A stretch of 45,649 bases of DNA from Planctomycetota bacterium (GTDB lineage Bacteria; Planctomycetota; Phycisphaerae; WQYP01), in assembly GCA_021808105.1 (NCBI GenBank), contig JAKBCC010000013.1, forward strand, positions 1 through 45,649, read 5' to 3'. A program made the translations under genes and the position numbers. This document shows, one piece after another, positions 34,529-43,217 of the stretch (position 1 is its first letter; every line of letters starts with the position of its first letter). A model generated the notes under the pieces. That model was given only the letters and a program-made list of their open reading frames with translations, did no database searches and had not been told where the DNA came from.

Positions 34529-35824
34529 ATGACCCAGACAAAACCGCACACCGCGCGCAAAGTGACCATTACCGTCATCAAGATTCTGATTGCGGTGATC
34601 GGCCTTTGGTATGTGATTTCGCATATCGCCTGGCATGATCAGGCGGTGATCAAAAAAGGACAGGTCATCCGCAATGTGACGTTTCTGCACAACACGCCGC
34701 TGCCGCTTTTGGCGCGGCACGGCCCACTGTATACACTGGAATTTCAAGGTCAAAAGGTGTCGGTGCGATTGCCGCACGGGCAAGTGGTAAAGGCTGTTGC
34801 CACGAAGGCACCGATCAAATTTCCCAAACTGCTGGCGGTTCCGGGCAGTTATCTGGTAGCGGTGCACGGAAAAGTATCGGTGGCCCTGGGCCTGCCGGAT
34901 TTGCTGCGACGGGCCAAGGCTCTGCCCTTACTGGCGGCGTTGCTGCTGCTGGGGTTGCCGTTTTTTATTACCGCCTGGCGCTGGCGGCAGCTTATGCTGG
35001 TTCAGGGCATGAATTTGCCTTACCGGAAATGTCTGACCCTGACATTTGTGGGGCAGTTTTATTCCACCTTTCTTCCCGGTACCACCAGCGGGGATATTGT
35101 TAAAATTATTTACACCGGCCGCATCACCGGGCAAAAAACGAAAAGTGCGGTCACGGTGATTCTGGATCGGGTCATCGGCTTAATTGGGTTGATGATTGTG
35201 GCCGGGGCGGCGGCGGCGGCGCAGTTGGCGGCGAATCATTTTTCATCAGCCGGCCAACACGTTTCTGATCCAGTGCTGATGCGTGTGTTGTGGCTGATTA
35301 CCGGCCTGCTGGGCCTGACGCTGGTGGGCGGAGTGGTTTATTTTTCGGTCCGGTTGCGAAAGCTTCTACATCTGGATGCGCTGATTGAACGCCTGCCGCT
35401 GCCGGAATTTATCAAACATGCGGATCGCACGCTGCGGGTGTATCGTGATCATCCGGGCGTGATAGCCATGACCTTGGGGGCCAGTGTGTTGTCACAGGCG
35501 GTATTGCCGCTGGCGGGGTTTCTGGCGGGCCGGGCCTTTGGCATGCACGCATCGTTCGGTTGTTTTATGGCATACATTCCCGTGGCGGCTCTGGCGGCCA
35601 GCCTGCCGATTGTTCCGCCCCAGGGCATCGGCGTGATGGATGCCATTCTATTGCACTTTTTTGTCACGCGCGGCGTGGATACCGCCAGTCAGGCTTTTGC
35701 GCTGGCGCAGGCCATTCGCTTCCTGCCCATCTGCTGGAATCTGCTGGGAGCGTACTGGGTGGTGCGGGGAACCTACCATCGCCAGCAGGTGGAAACGCTG
35801 GATGAACTGGCACCCGAGGCGTAA
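34529..35824 (+). CDS. YbhN/LPG-synthase-TM family membrane protein
   Basis: A 431-residue integral membrane protein of the lysylphosphatidylglycerol-synthase transmembrane (UPF0104/YbhN, flippase-like) family. Family motifs are FFITAWRWRQLML, VGQFYSTFLPGTTSGDIVKI and VILDRVIGLIGL, ending with the VPPQGIGVMDAILLHFF helix. An unusual ~110-residue loop follows the first membrane helix (~35-140), probably outside the membrane. The ATG at 34529 is preferred over a TTG at 34520. Members move or anchor lipids or glycolipids; the substrate here is unknown. Possible operon with pyrE. Confidence 0.82.
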   Translation: MTQTKPHTARKVTITVIKILIAVIGLWYVISHIAWHDQAVIKKGQVIRNVTFLHNTPLPLLARHGPLYTLEFQGQKVSVRLPHGQVVKAVATKAPIKFPKLLAVPGSYLVAVHGKVSVALGLPDLLRRAKALPLLAALLLLGLPFFITAWRWRQLMLVQGMNLPYRKCLTLTFVGQFYSTFLPGTTSGDIVKIIYTGRITGQKTKSAVTVILDRVIGLIGLMIVAGAAAAAQLAANHFSSAGQHVSDPVLMRVLWLITGLLGLTLVGGVVYFSVRLRKLLHLDALIERLPLPEFIKHADRTLRVYRDHPGVIAMTLGASVLSQAVLPLAGFLAGRAFGMHASFGCFMAYIPVAALAASLPIVPPQGIGVMDAILLHFFVTRGVDTASQAFALAQAIRFLPICWNLLGAYWVVRGTYHRQQVETLDELAPEA

Positions 35825-35932
35825 TTGGGTTCAGGCCCGTGGCGGTCGGACACGTTTACCTGCCCAGCAAATTAGCCGCGAAGCGCTTCCAGAAAATTCC
35901 ACGTTCCAGGTTCCAAATTCCAACGCACCGGC

Positions 35933-38485
35933 TCACCCCCATCGCACCAGTCCCGGTTCGAAGCGCAGGGCGATGTTGGGATAATTGGGCAACACACGAA
36001 CCGCATATCCCTGCTGACCGCATGCTCCGGCACTGATGGCACCGACATACTGAAACACGCCGGGTTGAATATTCGTGCCAAGGGCCATTTCATGGACACG
36101 GGCATTTTGAATATTGCCGAACGCATCCAGTGAACCAAAATAAAGCTCTACCCGCACGTTATCCGCAGGAATGCTGCCTAGCTCAATGGTGGCAAAAACC
36201 TTGATACTTTCGCCGGCCTTTACGGTGCCGGCACTGGGCGATTCAACGTGCGACACCTTTACATTATCCCACAGTTGGCTGATGCGCTGTTTCCATTGGG
36301 CCAAGGCGGCGGCTCCGGCTCCGTGGCCCTCCATGAGCTTCATAAACAGATCATGGGCGGGCAGGTAAAACATTTCCGCATAATTCTGCACCATGCGGTT
36401 GGTGTTATACACGGGGCAGATGGTGCGGATGGAATTCTTCATCCGTTTAATCCAGTTCCGCGGCAGGCCATCGAGGCTGCGGTCATAATACAGCGGCACA
36501 ACCACGCGCTCCAGAAGATCAAAAAGCTTGCGGCTTTCAATGTCATCCTGATATTCATCGTTGTTGTAATCTTCGCCGGCACCAATGGCAAAGCCATTAT
36601 CCTCGGCGGACGCCTCGCACCACCAGCCGTCCAGAATGCTTAAATTCAATGCCCCGTTGATGGCCGCTTTCATACCGCTGGTTCCTGAAGCTTCCATGGG
36701 CCGGCGGGGGGTATTCAGCCATACATCCACACCCTGCGTGAGATAGCGCGCGACATCAATGTCATAATCTTCCAGAAATACCATACGCGTACGGACATCT
36801 TCGCGTCGGCAAAAATGAATGATTTCCTGAATAAAGCGTTTTCCCCCATCATCACGCGGATGGGCCTTGCCCGCAAAAACAAACTGCACGGGCTGATTGG
36901 AATCTTTAAGGAGTTTTATTAAGCGATCCGGATTGCGCAAAAGCAGTGTGGCGCGTTTGTACGTGGCAAAGCGCCGCGCAAAGCCGATGATTAATGATTT
37001 GGAATCCAGCACTTCGTCCACACGTTGAATATCCAGAGCAGATTGGCCCCGGCGCGTAAGCTGGAGGCGCAGTCTCTGGCGGGCGAAATGAATCAACCGT
37101 TCCTTGCGGCGTTCATGAGCGCGCCATATTTCAACGTCCGGAATTTTATCTGTGCGCCCCCAGATGCTGTGGTCAGCCGGACGATCGTTCCAGTTGGCCC
37201 CAAGATATTCCTGATACAGCCTGGCGAAGCCTTCACCCAGCCAGGACTGCGTATGGACGCCGTTGGTAATGTGGCCGATAGGCACTTCCGGAGCAGGAAT
37301 TTCCGGCCATATCCGCTGCCACATGCGCCGCGATACTTCTCCATGAAGTTTACTGACCCCATTGGCGTGCCACGCCATGCGCAGGGCCAGCACCGTAACG
37401 CCAAAAAACTCACTGCTGTCCTGCGGATTCACCCGTCCCATGGCCATGAGTTCGTCCGGGCTGATACCGAGTTTATGGCAATAGCCGGAAAAATATTTTT
37501 CAATAAGATCGCGATGAAAGGCATCATTGCCCGCCGGCACCGGGGTGTGCGTGGTAAATACATTGCTGGCGGACACCATTTCCCGTGCTTCGGCAAAGGT
37601 GAGCTTTTCCTGTTCCATCAGCACGCGGCAGCGTTCCAGAGCCAGAAACGCTGAATGTCCCTCATTCATGTGGCATACCGTGGGGGTAATACCCGCCGCG
37701 GCCAGTGCCCGCAAACCGCCAATACCCAGCAGTATTTCCTGGCGAATCCGCATTTCATGGTCGCCGCCGTATAGCCGCGCGGTGATGTCCCGATCCTGCG
37801 GACTGTTAATTTCCAGATTGCAATCCATCAGGTACAGCGTTACACGGCCCACCTGCACCCGCCAGACCGCGGCGCGGACTTGGGAATCCGGGTAATCCAC
37901 GGTGATAACCGCCTGCCGGCCTTCCTGATTTTTCACCTGCGTGAGGCTCATGGAGAAAAAATCATTTTCCGGATTCAACTCCTGCTGCCAACCATCAGCG
38001 TTGAGCTGCTGATGGAAATATCCTTCACGGTACAGCAGCCCCACCGCCACCAGCGGAATGCCCAGATCACTGGCGCTTTTGAGATGATCACCGGACAGCA
38101 CTCCCAGGCCGCCGGAATAAATGGGCAGGGATTCATGCAGTCCGAACTCCGCTGAAAAATACGCGATCACCGGCTTGCGATCCGGATAGCGCTGTTTAAA
38201 CCAGGTGTTCTGCTGCATGTAGGATTTGAGATCAGAAGTAATGCGGTTGAGATGCGAGAGAAATCCCTCATCTTCCGCTGCAGCGCGCAGTTTATCCTGA
38301 CCGATGAGATTCAGCAGCCGCACCGGATTATGCCCGGTGGTTTCCCATAAATCCGGGTCCAGACGATTAAATAAACTTGCCGCTTCATAATTCCATAACG
38401 ACCAGAGGTTATAGGCCAACTCGTGCAGCGCTGCCAGTTTTTCCGGCATCGCCGGCACGACGACAAACTTGTGAATTGAAGACAT
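35933..38485 (-). CDS. glgP: Alpha-glucan (glycogen) phosphorylase
   Basis: An 850-residue GT35 phosphorylase of the short thermophile-type class, with an N-terminal DUF3417-like segment (LHELAYNLWSLWNYEAASLF). It releases glucose-1-phosphate from alpha-1,4-glucans with PLP. Visible elements are YFSAEFGLHESLPIYSGGLG, VCHMNEGHSAFLALE, VFTTHTPVPAGND, HITNGVHTQSW and the PLP-lysine region EASGTSGMKAAINGALNLS (~630). AAGGAG lies eight bases before the ATG. It is monocistronic as seen and divergent from the NrtA-like gene. Confidence 0.95.
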   Translation of the reverse strand: MSSIHKFVVVPAMPEKLAALHELAYNLWSLWNYEAASLFNRLDPDLWETTGHNPVRLLNLIGQDKLRAAAEDEGFLSHLNRITSDLKSYMQQNTWFKQRYPDRKPVIAYFSAEFGLHESLPIYSGGLGVLSGDHLKSASDLGIPLVAVGLLYREGYFHQQLNADGWQQELNPENDFFSMSLTQVKNQEGRQAVITVDYPDSQVRAAVWRVQVGRVTLYLMDCNLEINSPQDRDITARLYGGDHEMRIRQEILLGIGGLRALAAAGITPTVCHMNEGHSAFLALERCRVLMEQEKLTFAEAREMVSASNVFTTHTPVPAGNDAFHRDLIEKYFSGYCHKLGISPDELMAMGRVNPQDSSEFFGVTVLALRMAWHANGVSKLHGEVSRRMWQRIWPEIPAPEVPIGHITNGVHTQSWLGEGFARLYQEYLGANWNDRPADHSIWGRTDKIPDVEIWRAHERRKERLIHFARQRLRLQLTRRGQSALDIQRVDEVLDSKSLIIGFARRFATYKRATLLLRNPDRLIKLLKDSNQPVQFVFAGKAHPRDDGGKRFIQEIIHFCRREDVRTRMVFLEDYDIDVARYLTQGVDVWLNTPRRPMEASGTSGMKAAINGALNLSILDGWWCEASAEDNGFAIGAGEDYNNDEYQDDIESRKLFDLLERVVVPLYYDRSLDGLPRNWIKRMKNSIRTICPVYNTNRMVQNYAEMFYLPAHDLFMKLMEGHGAGAAALAQWKQRISQLWDNVKVSHVESPSAGTVKAGESIKVFATIELGSIPADNVRVELYFGSLDAFGNIQNARVHEMALGTNIQPGVFQYVGAISAGACGQQGYAVRVLPNYPNIALRFEPGLVRWG

Positions 38486-38593
38486 TCTTCAGGCTCCTTC
38501 GGCGTACGGTTACAACAACTACCATAACAACCACCTCCGCCGTTCCGGACTGGCAACCGGTGACCACATCCGTCTACCCAACGGGATTATAAG

Positions 38594-38618
38594 GGTGCTC
38601 TGCCGAGCCTACAAATTA
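38594..38618 (+). repeat. Solo terminus related to element D
   Basis: GGTGCTCTGCCGAGCCTACA followed by AATTA matches the left end of element D (6214) with two changes. A CAGAACACC at 38626 could be a reduced opposite end. Confidence 0.6.
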
Positions 38619-38630
38619 CGCGCGACAGAA

Positions 38631-38662
38631 CACCGGGGCGACAGGCCGCCGTCGCCCCGGTG
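38631..38662. repeat. GC-rich perfect hairpin
   Basis: CACCGGGGCGAC and GTCGCCCCGGTG pair perfectly around an 8-base loop. It lies between divergent genes, so it is not an obvious terminator; it adjoins the element-D terminus. Confidence 0.6.
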
Positions 38663-38754
38663 AAGAAGGTTTTATCGGCACTGTGATTTAATCGACAAGA
38701 ATTTTTCCACCTGATTTTTCGCATTGGTGCATGGTCAGCGGGCAGCATACGGAC

Positions 38755-38774
38755 TTTTGCACAACTTATACACA
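38755..38774 (+). promoter_or_regulatory. Two adjacent DnaA-box-like nonamers
   Basis: TTTTGCACA (38755-38763) and TTATACACA (38766-38774) both fit TTWTNCACA and are two bases apart. A near match (TTTTCCACC) lies at about 38704. DnaA-dependent regulation is possible; an origin is unlikely from so few boxes. Confidence 0.4.
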
Positions 38775-38962
38775 ACGGGTTGGCGTTCCATTATCTGCCC
38801 AGAAATTATTCTTACCAGCGAAACCCACGATTTCATTGAACGAAAGGTGCACAAGCAGCCATTCCAAAATGAACAATGCTCAAAAAATATTTCTGTGGCA
38901 ACGATTTTGCTCAATACATGTAGTGGTAAATCTTTGTCCCGACCTTAAGGAATTCGGTTTTC

Positions 38963-39991
38963 ATGCGTATTGGTTTCATGCGACTCATTGACGCAGCCCC
39001 CCTGGTTGTGGCGTCCGCCAACGGCTATTTTGATGATGAAGGCGTGGCGGTGGAAATCGAACGCGAAGGCGGCTGGATGATCGTGCGCGATAAGCTCACC
39101 TACGGCCTGCTGGATGCCAGCCATTCGCTTCTGGGCATGTCGATCATGAGTCAGTTGGGCCGCAGCGATTTTTTTGAGCCAATGGTGGCGGTAATGAATC
39201 TGGGATCCGGTGGAAGCACGCTGGTAGTCTCCACAGAATTAGCCGACTTAGGTGTGGATTGTCCGCAGACGTTGCGAAGAGTCATTGATTCCGGCCGCCT
39301 GGGCCGCAAAATAATATGTGCTCACGTTTCCAGTTTTTCCATGCACCATTATCTGCTGCGCGATTGGCTGGCCAGTGGCGGCATTGATCCAGACCGTGAT
39401 GTTCAACTGGTACAGCTTAAGCCCATACTTCTGGCAGACCACATGGCCAAGCATTATGTTGATCTGTTTTGCGTGGGCGAGCCGTGGGGATCGCTGGCGG
39501 AAAGCCGCGGATGGGGACGCATTGCCCTGGCGACAACGGATATATATCCGGATCATCCGGAAAAAGTATTGCTGACAACCGAATTATGCGCTCGTCAAAA
39601 GCCTGAACAGCTCACGCGGATCATCCGGGCACTGATACGGGCCTGCGCCTATTGCCAGGCTCCCGAACACCGCCTGGCTTTAGCGGAGCTGCTTTCGCAG
39701 CGGGAATATGTCGATGAAAGCCAGGAACTTATTATGCACAGTCTGGAGGCTCAACATCTGGGCTTGGAACAGGTGCAGCGGCAGCGCGGGCTGAATTGGC
39801 ACTTCCGCTCCTGGCAACTTGAGCACTGCACGCCCCGCGTAGATCATGTCACCTGGTTTCTTGAACAGATGATTCGCTGGGGTCATCTGGCGGCCAGCGC
39901 GGATGTACCGGCCATTGCCAACCGATGCGTGCGCACGGACCTTTTCGCCCGCGCCACCGCCGGCCTGGAAAGCATAGCCGGGACTGCGTGA
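38963..39991 (+). CDS. NrtA/CmpA-type ligand-binding protein, NasS-like
   Basis: A 342-residue protein of the periplasmic-binding-like NrtA/SsuA family: IGFMRLIDAAPLVVASANGY at the N-terminus, REGGWMIVRDKLTYGLLDAS, and VGEPWGSLAESRGWGRIAL are family landmarks. There is no signal peptide or lipobox, so it is probably cytoplasmic, as for NasS, the nitrate/nitrite sensor that sequesters the antiterminator NasT. No NasT, transporter or nitrate reductase gene is in the window. Bicarbonate or sulfonate binding are alternatives. The ATG is taken at the first conserved residue. Confidence 0.72.
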   Translation: MRIGFMRLIDAAPLVVASANGYFDDEGVAVEIEREGGWMIVRDKLTYGLLDASHSLLGMSIMSQLGRSDFFEPMVAVMNLGSGGSTLVVSTELADLGVDCPQTLRRVIDSGRLGRKIICAHVSSFSMHHYLLRDWLASGGIDPDRDVQLVQLKPILLADHMAKHYVDLFCVGEPWGSLAESRGWGRIALATTDIYPDHPEKVLLTTELCARQKPEQLTRIIRALIRACAYCQAPEHRLALAELLSQREYVDESQELIMHSLEAQHLGLEQVQRQRGLNWHFRSWQLEHCTPRVDHVTWFLEQMIRWGHLAASADVPAIANRCVRTDLFARATAGLESIAGTA

Positions 39992-40111
39992 GGTGCGTTT
40001 AGTAGGGAGGAGTTAGAAGGCCTGGGTTACAGGTGACAGGGGACAGGTTACAGCGTGAAGAGGAGGATGTGGATAATGAGCAATGAATAAAAAATGCGGG
40101 GCGCACATTTC

Positions 40112-40143
40112 TTCACAAAGCCGCCGGCTCTGCCGGTGGTGAA
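40112..40143 (+). repeat. REP-like family A, copy 3
   Basis: TTCACAAAGCCGCCGGCTCT followed by GCCGGTGGTGAA. It sits inside the sequence shared by the two AAAAGGT-motif loci, i.e. as an insertion relative to 16900. Confidence 0.75.
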
Positions 40144-40151
40144 ACACGCGG

Positions 40152-40172
40152 AAAAGGTGTCAGGTACCTTTT
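40152..40172. repeat. AAAAGGT-N7-ACCTTTT motif, copy 2
   Basis: Identical over 21 bases to 16925-16945. Confidence 0.7.
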
Positions 40173-40286
40173 TGGAGGAAAAAGATTTAATGAATAATGA
40201 GTAATGAATAGAAACCGGTACGCGCTGGCGCTAATTCCGAGACCCGGGATGCGGGATCCGATGTTCCAGTATGCCTTTCTCGCCAC

Positions 40287-40316
40287 CAACTCAACGCTGC
40301 CGCATTGAGCTAATGG
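40287..40316 (+). repeat. REP-like family B, copy 5
   Basis: CAACTCAACGCTGCCGCATT followed by GAGCTAATGG. Confidence 0.75.
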
Positions 40317-40391
40317 CACATGTCCCGGCCGGAAATGAAACGCTGGCTCGGAAAACCTCCACACACTGACGCGGCTTAAACCATCTGTGGG

Positions 40392-41615
40392 TTATGCCGC
40401 TGGCGGTTGGTCCAGGCCGAAGGCGGTGTGCACGGCGCGCAGGGCGTTTTCTGCGTCGGCTCGGCTTACCAGACAACTGATGCGGATTTCGCTGGTGCTG
40501 ATGTTCTGGATGTTAATTTTCTGATCGGCAAGAGCCTTGAACATGGTGCCGGCCACACCGGCGGCCTGCTTCATTCCAACTCCGACGACCGACACTTTGG
40601 CCATATCTTTTTCATAGGCAGCCGCCCCACCGAGTTCGGCCAGCAATTGCTCCATAACCGGCTTCAGGTCGGCAACGTCGCCATGTTCCACGGTGAAGCT
40701 GATGTTGGCGGTACCGTCATCCAGCACGTTCTGGATAATGTCATCGACCACAATATTGGCCTGCGCGATGGCGGTAAAAATTCGCGCCACAATGCCCGGG
40801 CGGTCCGGAACATTTTTCAACGACACCCGCATCAGGTCTTTTTTTAACGCACAGCCGGAAACGGCAATATTTTCCATAGAACTGGTCTCCGCGACGATCC
40901 ACGTGCCCGGGCGGTCGTGGCCGCTGTTTCGGACATGGATCGGAACATTATATTTTTTGGCAAACTCCACCGCCCGCGTTTGCAGTACGCCCGCGCCCAC
41001 GCTGGAAAGCTCCATCATTTCATCATAACTGATGCGATCAATCTTCCGGGCTGTGGGAACAATCCGCGGATCAGCGGTGTAGACGCCATCAACATCCGTG
41101 TAATTTTCGCATACTTCCGCGTTCAGCACCGCACCCAGGGCTACCAAGGATGCGTTGCTGCCGCCCCGGCCCAGGGTGGTAATGTCTCCATGCTCGTTAA
41201 TTCCCTGAAAACCCGCGACAATGACAATCTTGCCGGCGTCCAACTCGGCGATGATGCGACGTTTGTCAATTTCCCGGATTCGGGCCTTGCTGTGAACGGC
41301 ATCGGTAATCAGCCCGATCTGGGCACCGGTAAAGCTGATGGCATCATGCCCCTGAGCGTGAATCGCCATGGCAATTAACGCGATCGTCACCTGTTCGCCC
41401 GTGGCCAGCAGTTGATCCAGCTCCCGTTTCGGCGGGTTGGGCGAAACCTGCCGGGCCAAATTAATCAGCTCATCGGTGGTATGCCCCATCGCTGAGACTA
41501 CGACGACAACCTGATGCCCGGAGGCTTTCGCGGCAATGACCTTGCGCGATGCAAAATGGATTTTCTCCGCTGTCGCAACCGACGTGCCGCCAAATTTCTG
41601 AACTACAATACCCAT
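40392..41615 (-). CDS. lysC: Aspartate kinase
   Basis: A 407-residue aspartokinase, first step of Lys/Thr/Met (and diaminopimelate) synthesis: ATP + L-aspartate to 4-phospho-L-aspartate. The ATP site starts VQKFGGTSVATAEKI; GRGGSNASLVALGAVL and YTDVDGVYTADPRIV are in the catalytic domain. Two C-terminal ACT domains (~265-400) are visible, with VPDRPGIVARIFTAIAQANI and VGVGMKQAAGVAGTMFKAL, implying feedback control by lysine and/or threonine. The ATG at 41615 is used; the frame is open to 41711 but the catalytic start is MGIVVQKF. Confidence 0.95.
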   Translation of the reverse strand: MGIVVQKFGGTSVATAEKIHFASRKVIAAKASGHQVVVVVSAMGHTTDELINLARQVSPNPPKRELDQLLATGEQVTIALIAMAIHAQGHDAISFTGAQIGLITDAVHSKARIREIDKRRIIAELDAGKIVIVAGFQGINEHGDITTLGRGGSNASLVALGAVLNAEVCENYTDVDGVYTADPRIVPTARKIDRISYDEMMELSSVGAGVLQTRAVEFAKKYNVPIHVRNSGHDRPGTWIVAETSSMENIAVSGCALKKDLMRVSLKNVPDRPGIVARIFTAIAQANIVVDDIIQNVLDDGTANISFTVEHGDVADLKPVMEQLLAELGGAAAYEKDMAKVSVVGVGMKQAAGVAGTMFKALADQKINIQNISTSEIRISCLVSRADAENALRAVHTAFGLDQPPAA

Positions 41616-41743
41616 ACCGGTTTTCTCACGCCTTGGCAAACCCGTCAATTTATCCAATAACAGCCAAAAACGCAAAAATCGCATGGAGAATTCGGCGGCC
41701 GGCCGTGGCAATATTTCCGCCTCGCACGGCCCCGCGGATAAAC

Positions 41744-41776
41744 TTCACAAAGCCGCCGGCTCTGCCGGTGGTGGAA
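41744..41776 (+). repeat. REP-like family A, copy 4
   Basis: TTCACAAAGCCGCCGGCTCT followed by GCCGGTGGTGGAA. The similarity with the 45461 copy extends upstream to CAATATTTCCG, ~35 bases before the hairpin. Confidence 0.8.
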
Positions 41777-41894
41777 TCTCCCCTCATCGCCCCCGCTGCC
41801 GCCCTGCGAATGGATCGTCGGCGGAGAACGGGCGTTCCTCCGTAAAATAACAATGGTAGCCCGGCAGCCCATGGCGCTTCGGCCCATGGATCAG

Positions 41895-42314
41895 TCAATG
41901 CAAAAACAATAGTGAAATCAGCGTCAGCAGCAGCACTGCCAGCGTCACCCAGGTGTAAAACCAGTCATGATCCACTACGGCAAAAAGCACCACGGATACC
42001 GCTACACGTGTAATGGGCGTCAGCACCAGCAGCAGCAGGCCAAGGTCTATGATGCTTTTAGCATTTCCGGCCATGACCCCGTGATACATGGCCGCCGGGT
42101 TGGTGTCGAATGTCACATGCTGCATTTCCTTGATCGTCGGAGCCGCATGGATAAAGCTAAGAGTCAAACCCAGGATCATCACGGAAACGCTTAATATTAC
42201 GCCCACGCGCAACACCCAGGCGGCGGCATCCTGAATGATGAACTCATCTTTTACCGGCGGATTGTGGGCCGGAGGCACCGGATCATCGGGCGAGTTGGAA
42301 TTTACCGTATTCAT
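41895..42314 (-). CDS. DUF1634 membrane protein
   Basis: A 139-residue protein of the DUF1634 family with three predicted membrane segments: VLRVGVILSVSVMILGLTLS, LGLLLLVLTPITRVAVSVVL and WVTLAVLLLTLISLLFL. DUF1634 genes are commonly linked to TauE/SafE exporters, as here (45 bases downstream of one), so it is probably a partner subunit of that transporter. The ATG at 42314 is preferred; the frame extends to 42350 without a ribosome-binding site. Confidence 0.82.
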   Translation of the reverse strand: MNTVNSNSPDDPVPPAHNPPVKDEFIIQDAAAWVLRVGVILSVSVMILGLTLSFIHAAPTIKEMQHVTFDTNPAAMYHGVMAGNAKSIIDLGLLLLVLTPITRVAVSVVLFAVVDHDWFYTWVTLAVLLLTLISLLFLH

Positions 42315-42359
42315 ATCCTGTTTTCCCTGGATGCGGCGATCAGACACCACACCCGGTTA

Positions 42360-43217
42360 TCAAAAATTAATTCCGCAACCGCGCAAAAGCATTTCCAGAC
42401 CCACAATGCCCAGCAAAATCGCAAACACTTTGCGAATCAGTGAATTGGACATTTTCTCCATTATTTTCGTGCCCAGTAAGGCACCCACCACCACCGAGGT
42501 GGCCACCGGCACCACCAGATACGGCAACACCAGCCCGCGGTGCAGATATACCCCCGCCGCCGCCGCCGCCGTTACGCCAATCATGAAATTGCTGGTTGCG
42601 GTGGATACTTTTGTCGGCAGGTGCATGGCCACTTCCTGGGCCAGAACTTTCAGCACGCCGGCACCAATGCCCAGAACCCCGGCCATGATTCCGGCGATAA
42701 ACATGACGCCCATCGCAGGCGGCACGTTGGCGGCATTGTAAAAAATTTCCTTGCCCATGCGCTTATCAAAATAGGAGCCTTGCAGCCGCAGGTAATTGGC
42801 CAGCCGATCATTCTTAACATTTTTCGGCAATTCTTCGCCGATGTTCAGTAGAATCGGAACCAGCGAAAGCAACAGCGCCAACCCGAATAAAATGGATAAT
42901 GTCTGGGCGTTTAAGAACTTGGCCAGTACCGCTGCGCCAAGGATGGCTCCGCTGGCGGTGGAAAGCTCCAAAAACATGGCCACGCGTACATTGGTTATGT
43001 GATCGCGAACATAAACCGACCCCGCCCCGCTGGAAACGGCGATAACCGAAACAATGCTGGCACCAATGGCCTGCTCAATGGGCATGCGCAGAAAAATGGT
43101 CAGCACCGGCACAATCACAATGCCGCCGCCCAATCCACTGATCGATCCTAAAAGGCCGCCGGCAAAGGAGGCCGCCGCCACCTCCAGAATCCAAGCTATC
43201 GCGGCAGTATCCGCCAT
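42360..43217 (-). CDS. TauE/SafE-type sulfite or sulfonate exporter
   Basis: A 285-residue multi-spanning membrane protein of the TauE/SafE (DUF81) family: GGLLGSISGLGGGIVIVPVL in the first helix pair and MFIAGIMAGVLGIGAGVLKV in the second repeat are the duplicated family motifs. About eight membrane helices are visible. Substrates reported for the family include sulfite and organosulfur anions; the actual substrate is unknown. GGGAG is eight bases upstream of the ATG. It is first in a two-gene operon with the DUF1634 gene; element C lies upstream. Confidence 0.9.
   Translation of the reverse strand: MADTAAIAWILEVAAASFAGGLLGSISGLGGGIVIVPVLTIFLRMPIEQAIGASIVSVIAVSSGAGSVYVRDHITNVRVAMFLELSTASGAILGAAVLAKFLNAQTLSILFGLALLLSLVPILLNIGEELPKNVKNDRLANYLRLQGSYFDKRMGKEIFYNAANVPPAMGVMFIAGIMAGVLGIGAGVLKVLAQEVAMHLPTKVSTATSNFMIGVTAAAAAGVYLHRGLVLPYLVVPVATSVVVGALLGTKIMEKMSNSLIRKVFAILLGIVGLEMLLRGCGINF

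Larger units (their letters stand above)
38486..38962. other. Intergenic region with element-D end, hairpin and DnaA-box-like sites
   Basis: 477 bases between divergent genes. It holds a single element-D-like terminus (38594-38618), a GC-rich 12-bp-stem hairpin (38631-38662), then an AT-rich part with two DnaA-box-like nonamers (38755, 38766). No gene recognised. Confidence 0.55.
39992..40391. other. Intergenic region with nested repeats
   Basis: 400 bases containing REP-A (40112-40143), the AAAAGGT..ACCTTTT motif (40152-40172) and REP-B (40287-40316), plus fragments like GACAGG-GGACAGGTTACAGC shared with 16890-16910. No gene recognised. Confidence 0.6.

Noticed and set aside
37025-37654. 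209-codon plus-strand frame
   Set aside because: Fully antisense to glgP, which has all conserved phosphorylase motifs.
38631-38662. Strong hairpin as a transcription terminator
   Set aside because: It lies between two genes that diverge, so no transcript is expected to end here, and no T run follows directly.
38486-38962. Chromosomal origin of replication
   Set aside because: Two DnaA-box-like sites are too few, and none of the usual origin neighbours (dnaA, dnaN, gyrB, parAB) is nearby.
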